Below the pieces are notes generated by a model. The model searched no databases, was not told where the DNA came from, and was given only the letters and a program-made list of their open reading frames with translations. 64,000 nucleotides of DNA. It comes from Tetragonia tetragonoides. Taxonomy: Eukaryota; Streptophyta; Magnoliopsida; Caryophyllales; Aizoaceae. Location: positions 38,771,691 through 38,835,690 of the forward strand of contig CM076148.1 of NCBI GenBank assembly GCA_038025085.1, given 5' to 3'. This document shows positions 13,401-25,639 of the stretch, piece by piece (position 1 is the stretch's first letter; every line of letters begins with the position of its first letter). A program made the position numbers and the translations under genes.

Positions 13401-13900
13401 TGGCAAGACTAGTGGAAGGTCAACGCAGGTATGCGGTTGTATATATCACAGGAATGGATTTTATTTTTATGATCTATGAAGCACGAAATTGAGTTATTAA
13501 ACCACTGTGGGTCATAGATATTTTAGGGTTTCTCCTATCCAGCTTCACAGGCTAACTTCCTGAAGTAATCCTTTGACATTAAGTGCATCTTTGAAGGACC
13601 TCTCTAACTACATGTGCTCTTTTCAGGTACCTTGGTTACAAGAAAACTTTTTTATTGGATCGGAAAAGGCTTGTTGAGCTACTTGATTTACATCAAAATG
13701 GGACACTTCCGTGGGATACATTTGCTGCTGCAGTTAGGGATACTCATGAGAACAGATCAGGACAACCAATTCTTCGGAAAGTTATTCCTGACAAGCCCAA
13801 AGAGGAGGATTATTTCTATGCGAATCCACAGGAGTGCCTCTGCCGAGATCCAAACTGCAATGACCTGTTAGTCCATAGTAATACGAGTCTTGTGCATTGA
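7365..13900 (+). CDS. O-fucosyltransferase family protein (8 exons)
   Basis: Coding exons: 7365-7659, 9048-9115, 9196-9284, 9368-9530, 10598-10887, 12091-12295, 13271-13428, 13627-13900. All introns are GT-AG and phases join cleanly to 513 codons plus TGA. The product looks like a type II Golgi membrane protein: a short cytosolic N-terminus, a membrane segment at about residues 33-55, and a proline/serine-rich stem to about 98. The plant GT65/O-fucosyltransferase-like domain follows. Visible motifs are [10 protein letters not shown] (about 112-121), [14 protein letters not shown] in exon 3, and [11 protein letters not shown] (His about 273, Arg about 275), the family's HxR donor-site motif. 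An [10 protein letters not shown] block and a C-terminal DGN...RRYLGY..T region complete it. The family transfers fucose from GDP-fucose, but the acceptor of this member is unknown. Start chosen for the basic N-terminus just before the anchor. Intron 1 holds a SINE. Function at family level is firm; subfamily is not assigned. Confidence 0.93.
8448..8605 (+). mobile_element. tRNA-derived SINE in intron 1
   Basis: A short element in intron 1 of the O-fucosyltransferase gene. It has a polymerase III box B-like motif (GGTTCGAGTCC, near 8501-8511) preceded by an A-box-like stretch (agctggtaagacctc). It is flanked by an imperfect 9-bp target duplication, AATTTGCAT at 8439-8447 and AATTTACAT at 8606-8614. 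It lies far from the splice sites and should be removed with the intron. Confidence 0.65.
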
Positions 13901-15145
13901 GGTTATATGGTTTTGCTCGAAGTATATGCTGCTCACCTACTGGTTTGAGCTAATTTATTGCATGTAATATGCAAGTGATGATAGGTAATTATTGAAAGCC
14001 TATGGTCTGCATATCCTAAAAGGTTAGTACGGCCATCAATACAGAAGCAGAGATTGACCGAGAGTTCTCAAAAGTGTAAAAGGAGGAATGGGAACCTCGG
14101 TTTCTGCACTTCTCAGTGATGTTAATGCTTATAATTGGCTTTGCGAGAAGTGGGTTGCTTTGTCAGTGACGTGATGAAGAGGAGATCATCTTGTATGATG
14201 CTTAATTTGAAGCCTGGTGCTGTAGGTTTCCGCTCTCGCCCAGCTCTGATCAACAGTTACTCACCCCCAAAGAATTGTAGGCAGAGGTATAAACATAATT
14301 CAATCTGCAAATGAGGCAGTTGAATTCTTTTTAAGCTTTCATTATCTTTTATCTTCTTTCTTTATTCCTCTTTTTTATTCTCTTTGTTTTTGGGTTTTGT
14401 GCCCTGAATTTTGTAAAGTGTAATTAATTTTCCACCTGAATTGAACTCCATAGTCATTGGATCTCTTAATAGTGATTAGTGTTGATGAAATACAAGTCCC
14501 TGCTTAGATAAACGCTTTGGATGTCCAAAGCATGAACTGCTTATAGTGTACTGATGGCCATGACTATGAGGGTGGTTATTATGCAGGTTGCTTCTCTAAG
14601 TAGACATAAAATCAACAAAAGCGTAGTGCAATACTGCAATTTCATTTAGATCTATTCAAATCAGTATCTGGTTCATCCTCGCGATGCCCCTTAATTTCTT
14701 CAGAAAGGTTCACATCCTAAATCTATCTTCAGTAATAAATAAATCTGGAGCCCAAACATGGCGTTGCTGTTTCTCAAATTATATTACATCCCCCAAATTC
14801 TAAGGCTGGCTAGGTAGGTTCAGAATTTAGATTCAAGCAGTTACAACAAAATATATTCGTAAGCTGATCATCTTGCACAAATGAACCTTTGACCTGTGGT
14901 GGAATTGTAGTCGAAGTAAAGCATTTCCACTTGAGTTTCTGGCTCGATGTAATGGAAAGACTTCTGAACATACAAGTGCCTCTGCAATACTGTACAGCAA
15001 AATCAACAGCAAGATTGAATAGCATCCAAGAAATTTGTGATCTTTCACAGGACATCCATGTCAAGATGTTCTTTTGTCGAATATCATGATGGATTTATCT
15101 GCTCTTGATTTTTGGTGGCTGAATTTTAGCAATGCAGGAATATAT
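13901..15145. other. 3' flanks of two convergent genes
   Basis: This 1.2-kb gap separates the stop codons of the convergent O-fucosyltransferase (+) and RBCMT (-) genes and should hold both 3' UTRs. AT-rich stretches with AATAAA-like words occur, for example near 14733. No further coding exon is recognised. Small open frames here lack support. Confidence 0.6.
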
Positions 15146-18100
15146 TTACACCTCTCCAATCCAGGGGATTTTCTCTCCCTGTGCTCCACACAAACCAAAT
15201 TCCTTGAGCCTCCTTTCTTGATAATATTCTAGCACACTCAATTCCGTCTCTCTTTCTTTGAAAATCTTATCAATATGTTGCAGCACCTTCTTCTCCCCTA
15301 ATCTTATTCTTACAGCTACCTCCAGCCTCGGATTAAGAATACCTTCCTCCATCAACTTCTCATCCTGTTAAATCACACCAATTTTCAGCATAATACATGA
15401 CCAAATCCACACAGTAATAAAAGGTTAAAGCCACACAGAGAGGGAAAGGGCCAATCTGACATGTGATGAAGTTTACCTCTTCAATGGTTGTGCTATAACC
15501 AGAAAGCGCAGATTTGCAAGTGTCTCGAATTGCTCGACATATGAGTTCCTCGTTTAAGGGGCTAAAAGGAAGTTCAAGATGACCCCAAACAGAATTGCTG
15601 AATATAGACTCTAAGATGAAGGCATCTGTTCCCCCGATTGCCAGCAGCCTCAGGTAAGGGAGCATTTTTGGAGGAAGGGGCTGATCTAAAGTGATATCGA
15701 AGTATGCAACTTCCCCTAAACCATTTGTCTCAGCTATGTCCAACTTGTCCCCGAAAAATGGATCTGATTCTGGAATCTCCAGTGTTAGGGTGTATGTGTT
15801 ACGTTCTGACCTTGCTTCTACAAATCCATAATCTAAGGCCAATTCAGCATTGTTCTTCTTCAAATCATATTGAATCAGAACCTGCATCAAAAATTACTGA
15901 CTTGGCATGAATGATGATTATGCTTACTGAACCACTTGCCGGAACAATTACAAAGACATACGCTCTTTAACAACTTAACTGAACCCGTGATTTCATCCTT
16001 CTCTATAGATTATGAAGTTATTCTATTAGCAGCCAACATTATAGTAGCATTTGACAATATACCTGATCACCAGCCTTCACTGGGACGGGGTTCCTCAAGG
16101 AGAATAGAAGATCTCTTGAGAAAAGACCTGCTCCTTTGATTTCCCACGCATAATTTTCTGCCGTTATGCTAGGACTGTGATTGATCTGATACATTCATTT
16201 TGATTTATCAGTTAAAAGCAAATCTTCCAAGTTCCAACTATAAGGTCAATAATAACCATCTTACATGCAGAAATGAGCAAAGATGCTTTTAGTAGTTCAC
16301 TCATATGTCAGATCCAATGGTCAGAAAATGGTTGTGTTACTTGTGTATTATGCAGTTCATCCACATATAATTAATTTGCATTTGATTTGTGTTTCAGAAA
16401 ACTATAAAACCAACAAAACCAGATATTATTCAAATAATATTGCAAAAATAGAAAAAATATTTACCAAGTCGGCCAATGGGATTAGAACAAGACTCTGTCC
16501 CTCAAGACGCGTAAATGCCCTTGATCTTAGCATTCCAAATGCCCAAAAGAAGTCATCTATTGTTACAGGGAAAGGGAAAAGTTTCTTCTGGTTGAGTACT
16601 ACTTCTTCCAATTTCGTGAATTCATTTGCTACTAAGTCCTTCACACCCAACGTAGTGTTCAACAACTGTGTACCTGCAGAGATATGCCCATCAGGATTCG
16701 CAAACTGAAAATTTTCCCAGCAAGGAAAGATAAAATATGTAAGTACTTATATTTTGCTCCTTAAAAGGTAGAGTGGTTAAGGCTCAATAGCTAATTTTCC
16801 AAATTGTGGTGTGCAATGGTTACCTGGGATTATATGAAAGCATTTAATCAAGTTTACCTCAAGAAAAGACAAAGAACTGAAAATCAAACCATTGATTTTC
16901 TTTCTATTACAAATCTGGGAGCTGAGGCTCCTTTAGAGGCTGCTTTTGTTTGTATTTTGTTCAAATAACGGATTTCTTTCAACACTTAGGCCATGACTGA
17001 CTTCATCACCACATGAGTCAAACATTTTAAGAGTTGTTATCTTGATGATCTAGTTTCTGTGTTAATTAGCAGCATTATTGATCACGAAGAATTTTAGTGT
17101 AATGTGTCAAAACTCAAAATTGATTCCTCTGCTAGTTGGCAGGGGAGAAGCCAATAGAATGAAGCTGGACTATTCTCTTTACAGAAAAGACTGAGGAGAT
17201 GAGGTCTGCTACTTGAAGATGTAGTCAACATGATATCAATTTGGTATTAATTTGATTTCTATTATTCTTTTCCTGTGGACTTGAACTTGTTTATCCTTTT
17301 CCCATGGTCTTGAACTTGTTCTGTTTATTAATGTCAATACGTATTGATTTTCTATTGGAAGGTAGATTGTACTTGTGCTTGTAATTCCAATGGAAATGAT
17401 ACTGTAAAGAATATTAATCCACTATTCACAGGGTACCAATGTGTCACCACCGGGAAATCAAAAATCACAAGGGCGCAGGGTATGAGCCATACACTATAAT
17501 TAAAGTTGTACTTGTTTTGCATTCCTAATTTATTGACATACACCATGATTGAGCATTTTTATAAACATGGATAAACTACAGGGGCTTTCTGATCTTGCTC
17601 CAAAGATCTGTTGATCAATTGTCAGTCATTGACGCGTTAGCCAGAAGGGCCTTGCTGAATCCAAACACTGATGAAACTACTTAGCTAGCGTGTACAAGCT
17701 AAGTCCTATGTATTTATTTTGCACTTGACCATGAGTTTTGTGAAGCTTATGCGAAATTGGATGGTCAAGCTATACAATAAGTTAATAACAACCAATTAGA
17801 TTGGGAGAACTGGCTGTATAGCCAACAGGAACATCCCCTCGTTTGCTTTGCTTTCCAGCCATGAGGAAAAAGACTGTTTTTTTGTGCATCTAGTACAGTC
17901 AATACATATAACCTGTCACAATGATTAGACCATTGATATTACTGCTTGCAATCTCCCGGATGTGTAAATTCTAGTTAATGCAACCAAAATTTAAAATCAG
18001 AGTTCCCAAGAACTTGGTTCCTTGTTAATTAATTGGAAAGAGGGTATCATTAAGGAAAATAAGAACTTTGTTACCTCTGTCTGGTGATAGTACCACTAGT

Positions 18101-19650
18101 GATATTGACATAGCAGTTTAAAATAATATTGGCAGAAAAATCATACTACTAGGCTACTAGTAATGGTCAAAAACTCAAAACTGTATAATTTGCCTTAACA
18201 AGAACACAGCAGAAATAAAAACAACAAAGAATTAACCATAGATACCAAGAAATCAAAATTCCTATGATGCTAACTACATTGTAAACACTACTAATTGTTC
18301 ATAATAATTTCTTCACTCAAAGGACCAAAGAATTTCTCTCCTGACCTCCTCTTCTTCCTCCGGGAAAGTCTTCCAAATTGGATGCAGCTCCCAATAAAAT
18401 ATCCCAAAGAAGCATAAAACAAATGACCTAGAACTCATACAGAACCAAGAGGCTCACAAGTCGCGTCTAAGGCCTAGGAAGGTGAGACATGTTCTGCCTT
18501 ACCTTGAGCGCCACAGAGGCGGCCAGGAAGCTTAGGATAGAATCACCAAGTATTTGCCAAAGCTGATCCATTTGCTCTAACCTCACTTTTGTATAAATGT
18601 GAAAATATCTAGAGTTGTGTCACTCTTGGGGTTGATCAGGTATAATATAACTACGGCATAGGTGAAGAGACTAGCATTGTGTCTCTACTTGGGTTGATCA
18701 AAATGAAGATGACTGCGGCACAGGCTATGGAAACTAGAGCTGTATCCCTACTGGGTTGAAAAAAAAGGAACATAACTGCAGTCTGCAGCACAGGTATACA
18801 ATATGTTAAGGTCCTCTATAGTCATGTATGAATCCCAGCCATTTGCTTCACTTTTACCAACAATGGTAGCATTTGATTTAAAACACAAAATGGGAACTTA
18901 AAATCGAAAACAATCCCAAAATAACTAAAAATGATTGACTAAGCAACTGTCAATAATTTGAACAAATGAATGAATTATCCACAGTGGCAAAGCTGAACAT
19001 ACCTTGAAGCTCCGAGAGCTCCTCTTCTGACCTGTTCTGGAAAGCAACAACCAAATTTCACTTAGCATATCCACTTTATACCCATTAAAAAACACCAAAC
19101 AATCAAAGAAAATGGAGAAACAAAAAACTAACCAGAAACTGAAAAACAACCAAAATACCAAAACTTACCAATAAATAGTTGAATTTGTAAACTCAGGCAA
19201 TACATCAATGTAAGACTTCCAAGAAGAATTATTTCCCAGCTTCTTCTCTCTCATCAAGAAAAGAGCAACAGATACCCAAGGCTTAAGCCCATTACACAGA
19301 GACCCAATCTCTGAAGCTGAAACTGTATCTGGGCTTATCCAAAACCTTTTGGGCACCTCCAAAACAACCTCGTTTCTGCCAATATCTCTCTGGGCAACAA
19401 CCCCAAGCCCTTCTGAGACAATTCCAGGTTTTATTGGGGATTTTGGTGATACTATGCCTTTTTCTGAGAGCCAACCCCAGAATTTCTGAACTGCCTGTGG
19501 TGGGTCAGTTTCTTGTGACTGGAAACATTTGACAATAGAGGTTCTTTTGAGGTTGAGATATGGGGTTGAAGAATATGAGATTGGGTTTTTGGTGGTTTTG
19601 GATGGAGAGAGAACTGGAAATGGAGTGACAGAGAACAAAGTGGCTGCCAT
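15146..19650 (-). CDS. RBCMT: Rubisco LSMT-like SET protein lysine methyltransferase
   Basis: Coding exons on the minus strand, 5' to 3': 19169-19650, 19003-19031, 16465-16673, 16063-16185, 15477-15881, 15146-15364. All junctions are GT-AG and phases join to 488 codons plus TAA, close to the family's ~490. A Ser/Thr-rich chloroplast transit peptide covers about residues 1-42. A split SET domain follows: GLG at 81-83, NH at 242-243 (split across exons 3/4), QYD with Tyr286, and DYGF with Tyr299. The C-terminal helical substrate-binding domain runs from about 305 to the end. LSMT-type enzymes use S-adenosylmethionine in the stroma to trimethylate fructose-bisphosphate aldolases and, in some species, Rubisco large subunit Lys14; which applies here cannot be read safely. 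The ATG at 19650 is used because the upstream in-frame extension has only a GTG. Exon 2 is tiny (29 nt), with two candidate acceptors 5 nt apart; only the inner one keeps frame. Intron 2 is 2.3 kb. Confidence 0.95.
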
Positions 19651-19824
19651 TGGTTTTTTGATTCTCACTCAAAAAAGCTCTCAATCCTAAAGTTTCCCTT
19701 TTCTTTTTGTTATGTTGATGACTTCAGTAAGAACATAGTGAGATGGATAAGCTTGGGTATTTCTCCCTCTATCCATAAATCCAAACCCCACCCACAAGAC
19801 CAGTGGATATCAATTAGCTGATAA

Positions 19825-20571
19825 TCTTCTCTCTCTATATATAAAGCTGGCATATTTCGTGAGTTTTGAGCTATACCATATCATTAAATGTATTATTAGA
19901 ATAATTTTTAAAAAAATAAAATTGAGAGTTTGACTTGTGATGAATAACTAGAGTTTTATAAGGGTTATAACTTAATCTTTATCGAAACTTCAAAAGCAAA
20001 TGTAATCTTCTACACATCTTCAAAAAAATAATATTTGTACCATCGTATTCGCATCGGAAAATACTTCAAAATGAGATGCATTTACAATATGTTTAATCTT
20101 AACATGTAAGAACAGATCATATCCACTTTTAATTAGTGTAAATATATTTTAAAATATACAATATTTTTGAATATATAAAGCTGACATATTTCGTGAGTTT
20201 TGAGCCATGCCACATCATTAAAAATATTATTAGAATAATTTTTAAAAAAATAAAATTGAGAGTTTGACTTGTGATGAATAACTAGAGTTTTATAAGTGTT
20301 ATAACTTAATCTTTGTCGAAACTTGAAAAGCAAATATAATCTTTTACACATCTTCAAAAAAAAAAATAATATTTGTACCATCGTATTCGCATCGGAAGAT
20401 ACTTTAAAATGAGATGCATTTACAATATGTTTAATCTTAACATATAAGATCATATCCAATTTTAATTAGCGTAAATATATTTTAAAATATATAATATTGA
20501 AGAATAAAATAACAAAGAAAATAATAAAAATATATAACTTAACCCGTGCATTGCACGGGCATCATTACTTG
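19825..20571 (+). mobile_element. Small non-autonomous Helitron
   Basis: It begins with TC after a host A and carries CTATATATAAAGCTGGCATA, the 5' motif shared with the Helitron at 4493-6419. It ends with the hairpin ACCCGTGCATTGCACGGG followed by CATCATTACTTG and a host T. The last four bases are CTTG rather than the usual CTRR, so the terminus is slightly atypical. The interior is two direct copies of a ~325-bp unit (about 19843-20165 and 20173-20493) that differ at scattered positions. No protein is encoded. Its 5' end lies about 175 bp upstream of the RBCMT start codon. Confidence 0.65.
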
Positions 20572-20572
20572 T

Positions 20573-21289
20573 TGTTTATGTTAGTGCCAAATTATGAAAT
20601 TATTAAAATTGTGTTTAAATATTTAAATTGAAATTCTGAATTTTACAAGATGAGAGACGCATTTACACCTAGTATTTTGATGAGTTGAAATTCTCTATAT
20701 ATAAGGAAGATGATGGAAAGAGAAAATTTTAAAATATTATTGTGAATGGTGTAATATGAAATTCTCCAACTTTAAGATTTTATGAAAGGTAATGGACTTG
20801 GATCAATTTCAAACCTACATTTATCTAGGCACTGATGAACGAATGCAAACGTTCCATAATTAAAGAGTTTTCATGTTTGGTTTGAGCATTTTTTATTTAC
20901 ATGGTGGGGAAAGGGTTAGTGGAACTTGATCCCTGGTTGGTTGGTGTTGGATCAATCCCACTAGACTAAGCCTCACCTAATTTAGTAGTAATGTTATGCT
21001 TGTGTGTAAGAAATGAGGTCGATTGCTGGACGAGTAGCACAACAGTGCCATCGAGAAGTGTATAGTTGGAACTGGATTGGATACATACAAATATACCTGA
21101 CAAAGTAAGCAAGTAGAAGCGTACTTCTTTAGAAAAAAAGATCAATGATATACTGAGCCAACCCGTCCCATGGCACACACGAGCCACAATTGCCAATCGA
21201 GTTTTGTGTGAAAGATTTCTAGTTTTGCCAATCGAAAACTTAATCAACGTTGCCATGTACTTCAAGTTTTCAACTACAAAGGGACAAGT
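20573..21289. other. Intergenic, no gene seen
   Basis: Unique-looking sequence between the small Helitron and the satellite-like array. I recognise no exon. Open frames on the minus strand here have no domain or splice support. Confidence 0.5.
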
Positions 21290-22205
21290 TTGGGCAAAAA
21301 AAACAATCAGGCCCCCGGAAGCGGAAAATCGAAGATAATCCACGTTTTTCAGGCTTTCGGGAGGCCCAGAACAAAGGTTGATATTTCACACCACATCGCA
21401 CGAGGCACCCCTAGGGTACAAGGAAAGCCATCAGGGTAGGCTATCGTATATATGATACACTTGGATGTCCATTTTACGGGACAGCAATCTAAGGGGCGGA
21501 ACACTGAAAGTATGGGTGAAATCGGAGTTTGGGAACTCGAATGGCCTTCCCAGGGCACCTAGGATCCTTTAGGGTAATGATAGACCCCCCAAAAATTTTT
21601 GGGAGAAAATTACAACTGGGCCCCTAAAAGGCCGAAAATTGAAGGTAATAATCCACATTAGGGCTTCTGAGGGTCCTGAAACGAAGGTGGATATTTTCAC
21701 ACCACATCACACTGGACACCCCTAGGGGACGTGGTAGGCTATCGGGGTAGGTTATCGTAACCCTGATAGGCTGGAAAAATCATTTGATGGGGCACCAATC
21801 TAAGGGTCGCACACCGAAAGCATGGGTGAAATCAGAGTTCGGGTATCCAAATAACCTTCACGGGGCCCGGGGGGTTCTCTAAGTTCACGATAGACGCCCA
21901 GAGAAGTTTGGGCAAAATTCACAACCTAACCCCAGAAAGGTGAAAATCGAAGGCTATAATCCAAGTTTTTGGGGCTTCCAGAAGGCCCCATAACGAAGGT
22001 GGATATTTTCGCACCATATCGCACGGGACATCCCAACGAGGCATGGGAGGTCACCGGGGTTGGTTATGGGGTATCTGGTAGGTTTGGTGTGCATTTTACG
22101 GGATGCTGCTCTAAAGGACGGAATACCAAAAATATGGGTAAAATTTTGAAGTTTGGGAATTCGGATGACCTTCCCAAAACACCGAAAGTCCTCTTGGATC
22201 CAAAT
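21290..22205. repeat. ~310-bp satellite-like tandem repeat, ~3 copies
   Basis: Units start near 21341, 21652 and 21961, so the period is about 310 bp, with a partial unit before the first (from about 21290). Recurrent landmarks are CGAAGGTGGATATTTTC, CACACCACATCGCAC, CATTTTACGGGA and a CCTTCCC block near each unit end. Copies are clearly diverged. Base composition (about half GC) differs from the AT-rich surroundings. Open frames through it differ between units and are probably fortuitous. Confidence 0.75.
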
Positions 22206-23239
22206 GTACGTACAATAACTGATCAAGCTAATAATTCAGGTGTGGTATAGTGTAAAATTAAAACATGTGTAAAATTGTCTTTTATTTTTTTTAGGGTGTG
22301 GTATTTGTTTAGTATGGGGGTGATATTGATGCAAAAATGCAATAAGCCATTCCCTTATTATTTAAAAATTCGCAAAAACTCTAATACGGCCGCCCTATAC
22401 AATAGGCGACTACTCACGCGCGCTTTGTTTCTCATCCTTTCTAGCTAGCTAGTTCCTTTCTCCCTCATCCTTTCCTAATTCTCACACTCTTTCTCCTTTC
22501 CATAACCAGACACCGCTCACCATTTCTCTCTCCTTCCCTTCTCCCATGGCTAAACCAGCTCACCCCCACCCCATTTTCTCTCTCCTCGACCCCCTTCACC
22601 CATGGGTGAACCAACCGCCCACCCCCGAGGCCCACTTTCTCCTCCTTCCCCAATGGCCGAACAACTCCTAATTTTTGTCTCCTATAATCCGACCCCACTC
22701 TCTCTCCTCCCCTCTCCTAATTAACTCCCATGGTTGTCTTGTGTTAACTTTAATTTGGTGGGGATGGAATTTTGCCATTAAAAAAAATCTGAAATTGGTC
22801 ACTAAATCAAACGAGTGAAATGAATTGTGAGGTGTGAATGAGCTGCTTGGATATTTTTTGTTTCAAGAGTAAAAGTGTAAAATAATGGGGACGTGGAGGC
22901 TTTGTTGTTGAGTTGAATTGAGGGTGGGAAGGTGATATCTGATGAGGATCATGATGAGATAACAATAGTGACGATTTTCATTTTCTATATTTTTGCTTTA
23001 TTTTACTTTTACTTTTAGTTTGTTATTCAATTTCCTTTGATTACTTTTTTTTTTATTTAGTTTTAATTTACAGTACTTCTAGTTTGTTTTCTTCTCTTTT
23101 TTGCTTGGATTTTACATTCATTCACTTTAATTTGTTTCATTTTTAAAAAAAATAAGTGATATTAGTTGGAAAAGTGATACTAGTGACAAGAAGTTTAGTT
23201 ATAGAAAACAACACTATAAATAGTCACTAGAGTTTAAAA

Positions 23240-23640
23240 ATATGTCACCACAAGGCAATAATGTGAACAAAATAAACTAACACCACAAGGCCGTGAAACT
23301 GACGTTAAGTAAACTCCACAAGGTAACAATGTGACACTAAAAAAAATATAGTGAGTTACCAGGTAAATACAATGACACTACAACAAAATAAAATGACACC
23401 ACAATATAATAAAATGACACTACAGTAACATGAATTAGTACATCAAGGCAACAAAGTGAACCTACAATAATATAAACTAACACCGCAAGACAATCAAATG
23501 ACACTGTTACAACATAAGAAGGTAATAAAGTGACACTAAAACAACATAAACAAATATCTGAAGACAAAAAAAAATACTACAGTACAGTAAACTAACACCA
23601 CAAGGCACCAAAGTATCACTACATGCAAAAAAAATAAAAA
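23240..23640. repeat. Degenerate short tandem repeats
   Basis: Recurring words CACCACAAGG, AAAATGACAC and ACAATAAA-like spacers repeat every 40-50 bases with much drift. This looks like an old minisatellite, not a coding region. Confidence 0.5.
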
Positions 23641-23861
23641 TAAATTAACACCTCACGAAAGTAAGTTACATTTGTACTAACTCATTGAGATACTACATTC
23701 TTAAATATATTTAGTATTTATCTCTACTATAAAATAAGTTACAAATGTGACCAAAAATGTTGGTACCACATATTCAGAAATTTGACACTAGAACATAAAA
23801 AAATAATACCAGTAGAATGATAAATTAGTTAAAAAAAACAGAGGAAAATACAAAATGAAGG

Positions 23862-23935
23862 GACATGGGATTCGAATCCAACGTTCAGGAGAAACATTGT
23901 TGGGTGCTGAACCACTAGACTGGCGGAAATCTAGT
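23862..23935 (-). mobile_element. tRNA-like SINE fragment
   Basis: On the minus strand there is an A-box-like TCTAGTGGTTCAG and, 40-odd bases on, a box B-like GGATTCGAATCCC, in the order and spacing of a tRNA-derived promoter. No acceptor stem can be formed and an A/T-rich tail follows, so I read this as a SINE head or relic, not a working tRNA gene. Confidence 0.4.
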
Positions 23936-24160
23936 TGTAATTAAATTAATAGAACTCTTAGTTATTTAACCAAAAACGCTGCTGAAATTATTAAAAAAAA
24001 AATGAAGTGTGCGCGTGCCCAGCTTGACGCGAACGCGTGCGTCCCCATCGATCACGCCGCCCTATAGGATACGGCGGCCCTATAAGAGACTGATTATTAA
24101 AAATTTTATGGTTTTAATTGTAACTGTATTAGAGGGAATTGCAATTGATCGAGTTAAGTA

Positions 24161-24317
24161 TTGTTCTTTTCATCGTTTACAAGCTGGATTTCGTTCCGTT
24201 CCGCGCTGATTTGTTCCGCTTCGGTACTTCATTTTGTCTCACATTTTCTTTCATTATCTACGCCGCGTCATTCCGTTCCGTTCCTCACCATCTCCACCAT
24301 TCCGTTGAAGAAAACAA
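24161..24317. mobile_element. Short MITE (TTGTTCTTTTCA ends)
   Basis: The left end is TTGTTCTTTTCATCG. The right end, reverse-complemented, is TTGTTTTCTTCAACGG. The interior has the repeated TTCCGTTCCG motifs seen in reverse orientation in the MITE at 29253-29437. No target duplication is clear. Non-coding. Confidence 0.5.
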
Positions 24318-24789
24318 TGCCTTGTCAGAATTTTAGTCTAGTTAAAATTGTTTAGATCAATCGATCCATGTGCGTGCTGCTAATAACAACCGAAATATAT
24401 TACTCCAAAATGCTCCAACATGTTACACTTATTAGTACTACTTTTACCCAAAATGTATTCAGTACTACTTTTACCATTACAATATATCATCCTATCAGTA
24501 CTACTTTTACCCATATTACAATCATCCTAAACCGTGCTAATCATAACGAAAATTAAATAGCAACTTTTTTTTAATACTACCTAACTTCATTCCAAGACAT
24601 ACACTTAATTAAATAAACAACATTAATACTTAAAACACTTATCGATCAATAGTCTCATTATTTCTTTTGTCATTATGCTAAAATCAATTAAAAGAGAGCA
24701 ATCTGTAAGTTTAATTAAAAACGCAAGCTAAATAATTAACAAATAAAAACATAAATATTATTCATTTGTACCTTAAGCTACCATGAGTT

Positions 24790-25110
24790 AATTAAGGCCA
24801 GAATAACCCCACATACAAACTCAACAAACAAGGGAAATAGATGAATTTACGTTGCAAGAAATGTGAGCAGCTTGAAGAGTAATGGGAGGCCGGTTTGAAC
24901 GAAATTGGCCAAGAACATCAATGATCCGACAGACATTTTTGTTGACAACTTTGCTTACATTCTTAGAAGGGCAATGAGTAAGCCACCAAATACATATGCG
25001 ACGAAAACACCTGCAAATGCGGAAAGAATGGAAGGGGTGGGGAAAATGTGGGGGTTGGTGGGGTCCATGCTCCTGGAAAGCGTTCACCACCGGAAGAAGA
25101 GGGCACAGCG
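24790..25110 (-). pseudogene. Degenerate membrane-protein fragment, copy 1
   Basis: A broken hydrophobic frame that matches, with stops, the modules at 26.6 and 27.8 kb. The shared core reads FLAN-V----LPLLFKL, followed by a second hydrophobic block ending in CGVI. The open frame on record here runs in a different phase. I do not recognise the family. Upstream (to about 25430) is a truncated piece of the second module type. Confidence 0.45.
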
Positions 25111-25639
25111 TGACGTAGGTGGCGGTGGTGAAAAGTAGTGATTGTGAACGTGGATTATGGTGGTGGAAAAAAAAAGATAATTAGGTATAATACCTTCCAT
25201 GAATTGAACAATTTAGTAGCGTATTCATTTTGACTTTGGATTGGAATTTTACATAAAACAAAAAGTTAAACACTTGTGTTTTATTATGATAACCTAACAC
25301 AACCTATCATAACCTCTGCAAAAAAACACATCAAAGGTCAGAGAGCCAGAGAAGACCAAAATTTCTGATAAAAGCATCATCAAGATGAACAAAAGGAATA
25401 GGCAAAATAAGGACAACCCATCCATATATTGATTTTTAATACTACCTAATTTCATTCCAATATATACACTTAATTAAAAAAATAACATTAATACTTAAAA
25501 CACTCGTCAATCAATAGTCTCATTCTTCTTTTTTGTCATTATCCTGAAATCAATTAACATAATAATTATTATTACTTTATATGTACCTTAAACTTCCATG
25601 AGTTAATTAAGACCAAGATAAAACAACATACAAACTCAA

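Larger units (their letters stand above)
22383..24086. mobile_element. Putative DNA element with hairpin ends
   Basis: The left boundary carries GGCCGCCCTATACAATAGGC (22388-22407). The right boundary carries GCCGCCCTATAGGATACGGC (24056-24075) followed by a second CCCTATA. Each end can fold into its own hairpin, and the two ends resemble each other in inverted orientation. Inside are a C-rich patch (about 22480-22720), an AT-rich middle, a degenerate tandem array (23240-23640) and a tRNA-like box B segment (about 23868-23930). No transposase is visible and I could not find a secure target duplication, so this is tentative. Confidence 0.35.

Noticed and set aside
14810..15089. Overlapping short frames on both strands downstream of RBCMT
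   Set aside because: They lie in the expected 3' UTR, have no domain, and are too short and overlapping to support a gene.
19651..19668. N-terminal extension of RBCMT by six codons
   Set aside because: It would need a GTG start; the first in-frame ATG at 19650 begins a normal transit peptide.
21954..22250. Overlapping open frames on both strands in the satellite-like unit
   Set aside because: Frames are not maintained in the other units of the array, so they are fortuitous.
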